Assembly: GCA_019163335.1 (NCBI GenBank)
Contig: JAFLKM010000014.1
Coordinates: 1-36,836, forward strand
Reading direction: 5' to 3'
From: Desulfobulbaceae bacterium
GTDB taxonomy: Bacteria > Desulfobacterota > Desulfobulbia > Desulfobulbales > Desulfocapsaceae
Length of the DNA stretch: 36,836 nucleotides
Under the pieces are notes generated by a model. It saw only the letters and a program-made list of their open reading frames with translations. It was not told the DNA's origin and made no database searches. A program made the position numbers and the translations under genes. Numbering within the stretch: the stretch's first letter is position 1; each line of letters opens with the position of its first letter. Shown one piece after another: positions 22,801 to 31,713 of the stretch.

Positions 22801-24018
22801 ATGATGGACAATTTACTGGATGTTTCGGCCCTTTGGCTGGACAACACTCAAAGGTCAATGAACAACATGATGGAGATAACCAAGTTTGCGATCCCTGAAA
22901 TAATTTTTGGCAGGGGAAGTATCAGCCGAGCTGGGCAGTGTGCCCTCAGGCATGGGGCCAAAAAAGTCTTTCTGGTGAGCGACAGCGGCATCGAGCAGGC
23001 CGGCTGGGTGCAACGGCTGATGGATATTCTGGAGGCGGAAGGCATTGACTGGATCTACTACCCCCGCGTTACCCCCAACCCCCGTGATTTCGAGGTAGAA
23101 CAGGGGGCGGAATTTTACTTGAAAAACGGCGCCGACGTTATCATGGCCATTGGCGGCGGCAGCGCCATGGACACCGCCAAGGGCATCGCCATCATCGCCA
23201 GCAATGGCGGCAAGATCCGGGATTACGAAGGCGCAAACAGGGTCCAACGGCCCTTGCCGCCGATGATTTTCCTTACCACCACGGCGGGCAGTGGCTCTGA
23301 CATCTCCCAGTTCTGTATCATCACCGATGTCAAACGGGCAGTCAAGATGTCCATCATTACCCGGAGCCAGGTTCCCAATATCGCGATTATTGACCCATTG
23401 ATCCTGCGTACCAAAAGCAAAAAGCTGATCATCGAGTCCGCCGTCGATGCCCTCGCCCATGCCATTGAGGCCTATCTGTCGCGGATTGCCTCTCCCTTTA
23501 CCATGCCCCAGTCACTCAAGGCCATTGACCTTATTTATCGCAACCTGTCCCACGCGGTTCAGACCGGGTCCCTCGATTCCCTTGAAAAATTAAGCATCGC
23601 CTCCATTAACGCCTCCATGGCCTTCAGCAATGCCGGACTGGGGGCTGAACACGCCTTGGCCCACTCCCTGGGCGGCCAGTTCGACATGTCGCACGGAGTG
23701 GTCCACCCCATCCTGCTGACTACGGTAATGCGCTATAATCTTGATTCCAGCCTGTCCCGCATGGCCGATATCGGAAGGGTGATCCTTGATCGCAAGCTTG
23801 GTTCAGACCGAGAGACGGCGTTAACGGGGATTGAAAAACTTGAGGAATTTTTTGCCTCCTTTAATGTTTCCCTTAAACTCAGCAACATCGTCGATGCCGG
23901 GGAGAAACACCATCTGGAATCCCTCTGTAAAATGGCGGTCAACGATGCCTGCAACCTTACCAATCCACGACCTGCCCCCTGGCAGGATCTGCTCGCCATC
24001 TGCGAGGAGGTCTGGTGA
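22801..24018 (+). CDS. Iron-containing alcohol dehydrogenase (ADH2)
   Basis: A 405-residue group III dehydrogenase, paralogous to ADH1 but clearly diverged. Seen: AIGGGSAMDTAKGIAII for the cofactor, and DALAHAIEAYLS plus HALAHSLGGQFDMSHGVVHPILL for the metal site (Asp and three His). The N-terminus is uncertain: ATG at 22801 or 22804 behind GAGAGG, or ATG at 22858 or later; I took 22801. About 20 residues ahead of the usual family start would then be extra (LLDVSALWLDNTQ). Its stop overlaps the kinase start (TGATG), so ADH2, kinase and regulator form one unit. That links the dehydrogenase directly to signalling. Confidence 0.9.
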   Translation: MMDNLLDVSALWLDNTQRSMNNMMEITKFAIPEIIFGRGSISRAGQCALRHGAKKVFLVSDSGIEQAGWVQRLMDILEAEGIDWIYYPRVTPNPRDFEVEQGAEFYLKNGADVIMAIGGGSAMDTAKGIAIIASNGGKIRDYEGANRVQRPLPPMIFLTTTAGSGSDISQFCIITDVKRAVKMSIITRSQVPNIAIIDPLILRTKSKKLIIESAVDALAHAIEAYLSRIASPFTMPQSLKAIDLIYRNLSHAVQTGSLDSLEKLSIASINASMAFSNAGLGAEHALAHSLGGQFDMSHGVVHPILLTTVMRYNLDSSLSRMADIGRVILDRKLGSDRETALTGIEKLEEFFASFNVSLKLSNIVDAGEKHHLESLCKMAVNDACNLTNPRPAPWQDLLAICEEVW

Positions 24019-25211
24019 TGTCCCATGCCACTACCCTGGAAGATCTTATCGGGATCGAACATAGCAAGCTCGGTTTTTACCAGGAACTGAAACGAAAAAT
24101 AGAAGAACTGAAAAGCTCAAACAGCGAGCTTGAAAAGAAACGAACTGAAATCGTCGCTCTGCTCGATGGAATCACTGATCTGATGGTGGTGCTTTCCGAA
24201 GACCTGCGCATTCTCTCAGTCAATCATATCTTCACTGAATGGTATCCGAACGCGGACGCCATCGGCCACTTCTGCTACGAGTTTTTCCAGGAAAAGGATG
24301 CCCCCTGCCCCAACTGTCCTGCCCTCAAGGCCCTGGATCGTGACGAGATCATCAGAGATCTCTGTCTCTACAAACGGGACGACAAGTTTCGCCATTTCGA
24401 CGTCATCGCCTCCCCCCTGAAAACCAACCCCACCAGTCAACGGAAGGTGCTGCTTTTTAAACGGGATGTCACCCGGGAAAAGGAATTCCAGGCTCAGTAC
24501 TATCAGGCCGAAAAAATGGCCACTGTTGGCACCCTGGCGGCTGGTGTAGCCCATGAGATCAATAACCCCCTGACCGCGATCAGCGGTTTTGCCGAAGGCC
24601 TGCAACGACGCCTCGGCCGTATCCACGGCAAGGTTGACGAAGATCTGTACAATGATTTTGAAGAATATACCGAAACCATTATCAAGGAGTGCCTGCGCTG
24701 CCGCGACATCGTCAGCTCGCTGCTTTCCTTCAGCCGTCCCGTTGACTCGAGCTTCATCCCGGTGAATCTGAACAAGTGTATCAACGACACCCTGTTTATC
24801 CTCAAACATCACTTAAAGGAACAGCATAAAGTCACGGTAAGCACCTATTTGTACAAAGACCTGCCCGATATCATGGGGGATGAGTCCCAGCTTAAACAGG
24901 TCATTATCAATCTCTTGACCAATGCCCTGGATGCCATTGGCGAAAACGGCACTATTCTGATCAGAACCTCCCTCGAGAAAGACGGCTGGGTGGAGTTAAT
25001 TGTTGAAGATTCCGGCTGCGGCATTCCCATGGCCATTCAAAACAAGCTGTTTGAGTTCTTTTTTACGACAAAGCCTGCGGGCAAAGGAATCGGCATTGGC
25101 TTGTCCACCTGCTATTCCATCGTTAAACACCATAAAGGAGAGATCAGTGTCTTCAGTGAAGAGGGCAAAGGCGCCACTTTCTGTGTACTGATCCCTGAAG
25201 TTGAAAAATAA
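24018..25211 (+). CDS. Soluble PAS-domain histidine kinase
   Basis: A 397-residue sensor kinase without membrane segments, so it should sense a cytoplasmic signal. A short coiled coil (residues about 20-45) leads into a PAS domain (about 45-155). That domain contains CYEFFQEKDAPCPNCPALKA, with C97 and C100 in a CPxC arrangement common to PAS domains of this type that may respond to redox state, metal or a bound ligand. HisKA follows with the phospho-acceptor His179 in AAGVAHEINNPL, then HATPase_c (NLLTNALDAIG, EDSGCGIP, GIGIGLS). The ATG at 24018 has GAGGAGG seven bases ahead; an in-frame GTG is one codon earlier. The cognate regulator overlaps its stop by one base. Confidence 0.9.
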   Translation: MSHATTLEDLIGIEHSKLGFYQELKRKIEELKSSNSELEKKRTEIVALLDGITDLMVVLSEDLRILSVNHIFTEWYPNADAIGHFCYEFFQEKDAPCPNCPALKALDRDEIIRDLCLYKRDDKFRHFDVIASPLKTNPTSQRKVLLFKRDVTREKEFQAQYYQAEKMATVGTLAAGVAHEINNPLTAISGFAEGLQRRLGRIHGKVDEDLYNDFEEYTETIIKECLRCRDIVSSLLSFSRPVDSSFIPVNLNKCINDTLFILKHHLKEQHKVTVSTYLYKDLPDIMGDESQLKQVIINLLTNALDAIGENGTILIRTSLEKDGWVELIVEDSGCGIPMAIQNKLFEFFFTTKPAGKGIGIGLSTCYSIVKHHKGEISVFSEEGKGATFCVLIPEVEK

Positions 25212-26548
25212 TGGAAAAAGAAAAATATCCCATTCTCGTCGTTGATGACGAGGAATCCATACGCCGCCTCCTGCAGAAAGAACTGGCAGGATCGAGCCGA
25301 CAGGTCTTCACTGCGGCCAATGCCTCTGAGGCCCTTGAGATGATCCGGACCCACCGCTTCGATGTGGTTATCATGGATCTGCGCCTGCCGGACAGTACGG
25401 ATCTGAACCTGCTCATCCAGGTCCGGGACTCCAGCCCCTACACCGAGGTCGTGATGATTACCGGGCAAGGCGACATTAACAGTGCGGTGGACGCCATGAA
25501 ACTCGGCGCCTGCGATTTTATTCCCAAGCCGTTTAATCTGGATCGGCTCGAGCTGGTGGTGGAAAAGGCCCACCAGCGAGCCCGACTTTCCCGGGAAAAT
25601 GAGCTGCTGCGCCACAGTGCCGGCAGCAGGCAGGGAGCAACGAATTTTATCGGCAACTCCCAGGCCGTACGTAATATCAAGTTTTTAGTCGAGAAAGTTG
25701 CCCCGGCTAAAGTCCCGGTGCTCATTACCGGGGCATCCGGGGTGGGCAAGGATGTGGTGGCCCATGCCATTCACAACCAATCTTCCCGGGCCGGCAATCC
25801 CCTGGTCATTAAAAACTGCGCCTCTCTGCAGAAAGAGTTGGCACGCAGCGAGCTCTTCGGCCATATCAAAGGCTCCTTCACCGGCGCCAGCGACTCCCGG
25901 GAAGGCCTGATGTATTATGCCCATGAAAGCTCCCTGTTTCTCGACGAAATCGGAGACCTGCCCCTTGAAGTGCAGGCAAGCCTCCTGAGGGCGCTGGAGA
26001 CCCAGACCTATCGCCGGATTGGCGAGAAAGAAGAGCGGAAAGTGGACATCCGCTTTATCTTTGCCACCAACCGGAATTTGGCCGAGGCGGTGGAGCTTGG
26101 TCAGTTCAATGAGGCTTTCTATCATCGGATCAATGTGTTCAATATTGATATCCCCTCACTGAGAGACCGCAAGGAGGACCTCCCCCTGCTGGTTGATTAT
26201 TTTCTCACAACCCTGAGTCCGGATCAGTCGCCCTACCGGATGGTACGAAAGGCCATGGACTGTATGCTCAGTTATCACTGGCCGGGAAATATCCGCGAGC
26301 TGCGCAATGTCATTGAACGGAGTATCATCCTTGCCGAAAACGGGATCATTACCGAACGCTGCCTGCCCAGGGAGATGGTGCTCACCGCCGAAAAATCCGA
26401 GGCAAGCATCACCATGGAGTCCGTTGAGAAAGAACATATATTGAAGATCCTTGCCTTTTTTGACGGCAACCGCTGCAAGGCTGCGGATGCCCTGGGAATC
26501 AGCCGCAAAACCCTGTACCGGAAGATGAACCAGTATAAAGCCGGCTGA
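25211..26548 (+). CDS. Sigma-54-dependent NtrC-family response regulator
   Basis: A 445-residue bacterial enhancer-binding protein. The receiver domain (residues 5-120) has acidic pocket VDDE, phospho-acceptor Asp56 in VVIMDLRLPD, and Lys106 in IPKPF. The AAA+ domain has Walker A GASGVGKD (174-181), the sigma-54 contact loop GSFTGA (221-226, Ser in place of the usual Ala) and Walker B LFLDEIGD (242-249). The C-terminal Fis-type HTH reads NRCKAADALGISRKTLYRKM. It should activate the three sigma-54 promoters in this window through the nine 15-bp dyads, including its own promoter at 22671. The Fis-type HTH fits binding of a symmetric site as a dimer. Direct binding is inference. Confidence 0.93.
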   Translation: MEKEKYPILVVDDEESIRRLLQKELAGSSRQVFTAANASEALEMIRTHRFDVVIMDLRLPDSTDLNLLIQVRDSSPYTEVVMITGQGDINSAVDAMKLGACDFIPKPFNLDRLELVVEKAHQRARLSRENELLRHSAGSRQGATNFIGNSQAVRNIKFLVEKVAPAKVPVLITGASGVGKDVVAHAIHNQSSRAGNPLVIKNCASLQKELARSELFGHIKGSFTGASDSREGLMYYAHESSLFLDEIGDLPLEVQASLLRALETQTYRRIGEKEERKVDIRFIFATNRNLAEAVELGQFNEAFYHRINVFNIDIPSLRDRKEDLPLLVDYFLTTLSPDQSPYRMVRKAMDCMLSYHWPGNIRELRNVIERSIILAENGIITERCLPREMVLTAEKSEASITMESVEKEHILKILAFFDGNRCKAADALGISRKTLYRKMNQYKAG

Positions 26549-26678
26549 GTCCTGATAAAAAATTGATCTTGTCCCGCCCCGAGACTTGCTCGTCTGCTGA
26601 CCATCCAATGGAAGTTTATACGCCCCCTTTATTGGCTCCGACAAACCCCAGAAGCCTCTACGCAACCATAACAATCCT

Positions 26679-28121
26679 ATGACTTCCCCGGCAATTCTGC
26701 CCCCCTCGTCGTCTCAAAGGACGCTTCAAAACAGCTGCGCCTGGGCATTTTCCCTGGTTGTCTGCCTGACTGTTTTGCTTGCCCCTGCCCTGTGGAATGG
26801 TTTTGCCATTGTCTTTTTTGATACCGGCGGCTATGTGGAACGAGTGCTGAAAATGACCCTGGCGCCGGGACGTTCCCTGTTCTATGGGTTCTTTCTATGG
26901 GCCATGTCACTGGGCTGGTATTCCTTCTGGGGGCCTATCCTGGCCCAATCGCTCTTTACCCTGTGGATCATCCATCTCACCCTCCGCTGCCATGACCTGC
27001 CCGCTGGCCCATTGACCACCGCCGCCTTTTGCACCGGCTTGGCCGGACTCACGGGAATTTCCTGGTATACCAGTCAGCTTATGCCGGACATCCTGGTGCC
27101 CTTGATGGTCATCGGCCTCTGGCTTCTCGGGTTCCGCTGGGACAAACTGATGTGGAGCGATCGCGGGGCGCTGGCCGCCCTGATTCTTCTGGGACTGCTG
27201 TCGCACATGTCGTGCATGGCGCTCGCCATGGGACTGATTCTAGGAATCCTGCTCGTAAAACTTGCTTTACGCAAGGGTAACAGTTCGTTGTCCATCTTCC
27301 TTCTGCCCCCAACCGCTGTGGTCGCGGTTGGCCTGATCCTGATGCCGATGCTCCATCTCTGCCTGACCGGTAAGGCAGGCTATACTCCGGGTGGCCCGGT
27401 TTTTATCTTTGGACGACTGGTACAGGACGGGATTGCCCAGCGCTGGCTGGCTGAAAACTGCCCTGCCCCCGGCATCAGGCTGTGCGGCCTGCAAGACCGC
27501 ATACCAAAAACCGCCGACGACTTCCTGTGGGGCGACACTTCCCCGTTTCAGGATCTAGGGGGTTGGAGCGGAACAGCCGATGCCGAACTGAGCTTTCTGG
27601 TGCAGGCAAGCATCAAAGCCTATCCCGGCACCTTTATCCGGACGTCTCTGGAGGCCACCGCCCTACAGATGATTAAGGTTGCGACAGGAGATGGCTTGGA
27701 TGAATTTCAGCCTGCTGCACGGGGAGTGTTTACCAACCTGCTTCCCCGCACGGCCCAGTCGTTTAACGCCGCCCAGCAGCAGCATGAACTCATCACCCAG
27801 TCCATATTTGATTTCTTGAACGGAGTGCATGTTCCTGTTGCATACGTGTCGATGCTGGGACTGCTGCTCATCGCTTTCTGGGGACTACGGAACAGACGCC
27901 AAGATCTTGCAGGACTGGCGCTTTTCGTCTTGCTGGCCCTCCTGGGAAACGCCTTTATCTGCGGGGCTCTATCGAACCCGCACGACCGCTATCAAGGTCG
28001 ACTGGTATGGATCGCCCCTCTGGTCTGCGGCATGGCGCTGATGGCGTACCGGCAACAATACAAGAAGAACAGGCACGTATCGCTTTCATCGGGGTTAGAA
28101 AAAACGCAGGGCAGTTTTTAG
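26679..28121 (+). CDS. Polytopic membrane protein, possibly GT-C-like
   Basis: A 480-residue protein with about ten hydrophobic segments, a soluble loop of about 130 residues (about 235-370) and an Arg/Lys-rich C-terminal tail. An acidic pair near the start of the first outer loop (FFDTGGYVERV) and the tail motif NPHDRYQGRLVW, before the last helix, recall GT-C lipid-linked glycosyltransferases and similar integral-membrane enzymes. I do not recognise a specific family. It starts 130 bases after the regulator gene and ends convergently with, and overlapping by four bases, thpR. Confidence 0.55.
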   Translation: MTSPAILPPSSSQRTLQNSCAWAFSLVVCLTVLLAPALWNGFAIVFFDTGGYVERVLKMTLAPGRSLFYGFFLWAMSLGWYSFWGPILAQSLFTLWIIHLTLRCHDLPAGPLTTAAFCTGLAGLTGISWYTSQLMPDILVPLMVIGLWLLGFRWDKLMWSDRGALAALILLGLLSHMSCMALAMGLILGILLVKLALRKGNSSLSIFLLPPTAVVAVGLILMPMLHLCLTGKAGYTPGGPVFIFGRLVQDGIAQRWLAENCPAPGIRLCGLQDRIPKTADDFLWGDTSPFQDLGGWSGTADAELSFLVQASIKAYPGTFIRTSLEATALQMIKVATGDGLDEFQPAARGVFTNLLPRTAQSFNAAQQQHELITQSIFDFLNGVHVPVAYVSMLGLLLIAFWGLRNRRQDLAGLALFVLLALLGNAFICGALSNPHDRYQGRLVWIAPLVCGMALMAYRQQYKKNRHVSLSSGLEKTQGSF

Positions 28122-28681
28122 TCACCGTCTTGATTCACTGATGGCGGAGACAGAAAATAGCTGGCCTCAAGCTGGTGCAGAGCCCCTTTTCCAGTGAGAA
28201 AGCTTGAGTAGAGGTGAAAGGCGTCCACCTCAAACTCCTCGCTTGCAAAAAGTGCGTTGTCGGCGAGATACCGGGTAAGCCTTGCGATCGGGACAGCCTG
28301 AAACCTTGCCAAGGTCACATGCGGCGCAAATTTTCGCCCTTCCGGCGCAAGTCCCAGTTGAACCAGAAAGGATTCCACCCTGTTGCGCAAAAGGGCGACA
28401 GGCTCCACAGGCGCGACCCCAGCCCACAGGATGCGCGGCTGCTTGCGGGGCGGGAAACATCCAAGTCCAACAAGACGGATGACAAAGGGGCAACCCCGTA
28501 TGCCGGCAAGTCCTTCCCGGATGTCCTGGAAAACACCGCCATCCACCTCGCCGATAAAACGCAAAGTGAGATGAATCTGATCATCCGCCACCCAGCGCGC
28601 TCCAGGAAGTCCACAGCAGAGTCCAGCCACTTCCATTCTCACTGCCTGCGGCAGATCAAGGGCAATAAAAAGCCTCGTCAT
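28118..28681 (-). CDS. thpR: RNA 2',3'-cyclic phosphodiesterase (2H family)
   Basis: A 187-residue LigT/ThpR protein. The two catalytic HxT motifs are present as HLTL (near residue 37) and HVTL (near residue 120), in a protein starting MTRLFIALDLPQAV. The enzyme hydrolyses RNA 2',3'-cyclic phosphate ends to 2'-phosphate; some homologues act as ligases. A GGGGGAGG ribosome site precedes the ATG. No functional link with the neighbouring genes is evident. Confidence 0.88.
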   Translation of the reverse strand: MTRLFIALDLPQAVRMEVAGLCCGLPGARWVADDQIHLTLRFIGEVDGGVFQDIREGLAGIRGCPFVIRLVGLGCFPPRKQPRILWAGVAPVEPVALLRNRVESFLVQLGLAPEGRKFAPHVTLARFQAVPIARLTRYLADNALFASEEFEVDAFHLYSSFLTGKGALHQLEASYFLSPPSVNQDGD

Positions 28682-28931
28682 TATTGTACCTCCCCCATAC
28701 TCTCGTTGATATCACCAGCCCCGCAGCGGGTCTGTCCGGTGCAGATTTGAGCGGAAAGAATTGACAGAAACGATGTTTCTCGGTAAACGATAGGCAATCA
28801 TTTTCATTGATTATTCATTCAACCATAATGACCAGCTCCTTGCCATGGGCAAGGCTGAAGACTGAAGGCAAGACTCAGCACTCAACCCCCGCCTGGCAAG
28901 GATTCCCAACAACTCTTTGCATACCGATACC

Positions 28932-30038
28932 ATGACCATATCATCAGAAACCCCCTTTCGCGCAGATGGACTGCCCTTACTCATTGGCAGCCTGCCGATT
29001 AATGATGCGCAGATTGCCATCAAAGAATGGATCCTGACCGCCACACCCAAGATCCCGATCTGGCCGCAACTGCCCGCCAACCCTTACGAACACATGCTGC
29101 ACCAGTTTGCCGAAGGCCTGCCGGGCGTTGTGGAAGAATCCATCGAGACCAGTGACAGCCGCATCTTCTATGACACCGAGGCCCCCGGATTTGAAGAGGA
29201 GCAGCTCGCCTTTTACGAGGAATACCTCCAGGTCATGGAAGATCCGGAACTGCTGCTTACCTCCCGTTTTGCGGTGAACCGCAAGCGGGCTCAAGGGATT
29301 TACACCCTTGCCGACATGACCGCCGAGCTTCCTGACCCCATCGCCCTCAAGGGCCAGATCACCGGGCCCTTCACCATGCTCACCGGCGTGCACGACAAGG
29401 AAGACCGGCTTGGATATTATAATGGTACCATCCGTGACATCGTCGTCAAGGGGCTGGCCATGAAGGGCGCCTGGCAGGCCTTGTATCTGCAGCGGCAATC
29501 GAACCTGCCCGTCCTGATCTTCATCGACGAGCCGGCTCTCGCGGGACTGGGCTCCTCGGCCTTTATCTCCATTGCTGCAGACGACATCCAGGCGGATATC
29601 AACGAGGTTGCAGCAGCGCTTCACTCCGTGGGCGCTTTAGCCGGAGTGCATGTCTGCGCCAACACCGAGTGGGACATCCTGCTTGGCTCCGATATCGACA
29701 TCCTGAGCTTTGACGCCTATGGCTATTTTGACCGGCTGATCCTCCTCAACCAGCAGCTGCACAGCTATCTTGACCAGGGAAAGATTCTCGCCTGGGGCAT
29801 AGTCCCTACCTCCGACCATGAGGCCATAGAAAAAGAGAGTTGTGCCTCCCTGGTTGCTCTGTGGGAAAAACAGGCGGCAGAGTTGGTCCGGCCAGGCCGG
29901 GATCTTGCCGCCATCCTGCGCCAGACCCTGATCACCCCCAGTTGCGGCACCGGCTCACTGCCGCCCGCGCTTGCCCGCAAGGTGCTGGATCTGACCCGGG
30001 ATATCTCAAGAGAACTCAAGGAAAAATATCAGGTGTAA
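28932..30038 (+). CDS. MetE/UROD-superfamily protein
   Basis: A 368-residue TIM-barrel-type protein related to the C-terminal half of cobalamin-independent methionine synthase and to uroporphyrinogen decarboxylase-like methyltransferases. Seen: IGSLPI near the start, GQITGPFTML, IFIDEPALAGLGSSAF, GVHVCANTEWD and TPSCGTGSL. The HxC pair and the later Cys match the zinc ligands of MetE-type enzymes, so methyl transfer to or from a thiol is plausible. It lacks the N-terminal MetE duplicate, so it could be a stand-alone core methyltransferase using a methylated corrinoid protein. Start chosen at ATG 28932; a TTG at 28917 is an alternative, and neither has a clear ribosome site. Confidence 0.68.
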   Translation: MTISSETPFRADGLPLLIGSLPINDAQIAIKEWILTATPKIPIWPQLPANPYEHMLHQFAEGLPGVVEESIETSDSRIFYDTEAPGFEEEQLAFYEEYLQVMEDPELLLTSRFAVNRKRAQGIYTLADMTAELPDPIALKGQITGPFTMLTGVHDKEDRLGYYNGTIRDIVVKGLAMKGAWQALYLQRQSNLPVLIFIDEPALAGLGSSAFISIAADDIQADINEVAAALHSVGALAGVHVCANTEWDILLGSDIDILSFDAYGYFDRLILLNQQLHSYLDQGKILAWGIVPTSDHEAIEKESCASLVALWEKQAAELVRPGRDLAAILRQTLITPSCGTGSLPPALARKVLDLTRDISRELKEKYQV

Positions 30039-30129
30039 TCTGTAAGGCACTAACTCTCCGGAATGCCGCCTGCAACTCTTAATCGGGGTGTCCCTGGCAC
30101 CCCCTCACCACCCTTTTAAAGCAGCCATT

Positions 30130-31671
30130 ATGAATCAAGAAAATCAGGTACTCAAGCAACGACGGGAAAAGGCCGAAGCCCTGGCCGACCTCGGTGTCAA
30201 CATCTTCAGCAACAGCTTCAAACCGGCCAACCGGATCAAGGAACTCCTGCCGAAAGGGGAACACCTGGCGGAAGAGACCTTTGATGAAACCCGGTTCACG
30301 TACTCCATCGCCGGACGGATCATGTCGATGCGGAAATTCGGCAAGGCAGCCTTTTGTCATCTGATGGACTCCTCCGGAAAAATCCAGATCTATCTCAAGA
30401 AGGATGTGACCGGCGATGAGCAGTTTGCCGCCTTCAAAAAATGGGACATCGGCGACATCGTCGGCATTGAGGGAAAGCTGTTCAAGACCCAGACCGGCGA
30501 GCTCTCGGTTATGGCCGACAAACTGGTGATGATCACCAAGTCCCTGCGCCCCCTGCCCGAGAAATGGCATGGCCTGACCAATGTGGAGACCCGCTATCGC
30601 CAGCGCTATGTTGACCTCATCGTCACCCCGGAGAGCCGTGCTATCTTCCGCAAACGGGTTGAGATCATTCGTCTGATCAGGGAATTTCTGGGGAACCGCG
30701 GCTTCATGGAGGTGGAAACCCCAATGATGCAGCCAATTCCCGGCGGTGCCACGGCCAAGCCTTTCAAGACCTATCATAACGCCCTCGGCATGGATCTCTA
30801 CCTGCGTATCGCCCCGGAGCTCTACCTCAAACGGCTGCTCGTGGGCGGCTTCGAGCGGGTCTTTGAGATCAACCGGAACTTTCGCAACGAGGGCCTCTCC
30901 ACCCGTCACAATCCGGAGTTCACCATGCTCGAGTTCTATCAGGCCTATGCCACCTACCACGACATGATGGATATCACCGAAGAACTGATCTCCTGGCTGT
31001 CACAGGAGGTCAACGATACCATGGAGATTGACTACCAGGGAACAACGGTTGACCTTACACCCCCGTGGAGCCGTATGACCATGAATCAGGCACTGGTCAA
31101 AATCGGACACATTGATCCGGAAATCGTCAATGATAATGACAAGATCCTGGCCCTGGCCAAGGCCACAAAAGGGGTGAAGCTCGAGCCCCTGGCCGGTTCC
31201 GGCAAGGCCAGAACCGCGCTCTTTGAACTGTTGGTGGAGGAAAAACTCATCAACCCCACCTTCATCACCTCCTACCCCATTGAGGTTTCCCCGCTGGCCC
31301 GACGAAATGAAGAGGACCCCACCGTCACCGACCGTTTCGAGCTCTTTATCACCGGTCGCGAGATTGCCAATGCCTTCAGCGAGTTGAGCGACCCCATTGA
31401 TCAGCGTCAGCGTCTGGAGCAGCAGATCGCCGAAAAAGGCGATGATGATGAGATTCACGCCGAGATGGATGAGGACTTCGTCCGTGCCCTGGAATACGGG
31501 ATGCCTTCAGCCGCCGGCCAGGGAATCGGCATCGACCGGCTGATCATGCTCCTCACCAACTCACCGTCCATCCGCGACGTGATTCTCTTCCCGCACATGA
31601 AGCCGGAGACGGAAACAGAAGAGAAAAAGGAAAAAGGACAGGCGGGCCAGTGCGGAAAATGCAAAGAATAA
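30130..31671 (+). CDS. lysS: Lysyl-tRNA synthetase, class II
   Basis: A 513-residue enzyme charging tRNA-Lys. An N-terminal OB-fold (about 60-150, IAGRIMSMRKFGKAAF) is followed by the class II catalytic core: motif 2 VFEINRNFRNEGLSTRHNPEFTM split across the active site, and motif 3 GIGIDRLIMLLT. The C-terminal tail is lysine-rich and ends GQCGKCKE, with a CxxC pair beyond the catalytic fold that is unusual. I chose the ATG at 30130 because the protein aligns there with the family; the frame is open to 30088. Confidence 0.95.
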   Translation: MNQENQVLKQRREKAEALADLGVNIFSNSFKPANRIKELLPKGEHLAEETFDETRFTYSIAGRIMSMRKFGKAAFCHLMDSSGKIQIYLKKDVTGDEQFAAFKKWDIGDIVGIEGKLFKTQTGELSVMADKLVMITKSLRPLPEKWHGLTNVETRYRQRYVDLIVTPESRAIFRKRVEIIRLIREFLGNRGFMEVETPMMQPIPGGATAKPFKTYHNALGMDLYLRIAPELYLKRLLVGGFERVFEINRNFRNEGLSTRHNPEFTMLEFYQAYATYHDMMDITEELISWLSQEVNDTMEIDYQGTTVDLTPPWSRMTMNQALVKIGHIDPEIVNDNDKILALAKATKGVKLEPLAGSGKARTALFELLVEEKLINPTFITSYPIEVSPLARRNEEDPTVTDRFELFITGREIANAFSELSDPIDQRQRLEQQIAEKGDDDEIHAEMDEDFVRALEYGMPSAAGQGIGIDRLIMLLTNSPSIRDVILFPHMKPETETEEKKEKGQAGQCGKCKE

Positions 31672-31713
31672 CAATGCCTTTCCCCTTCCAGTCTCTGATC
31701 TTTGGCTGCTGAT

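Noticed and set aside
28761-28789. TTGACA with a weak -10 (TAAACG) 17 bases later, upstream of the MetE-like gene
   Set aside because: The -10 match is poor and there is no other support, so it was not called a promoter.
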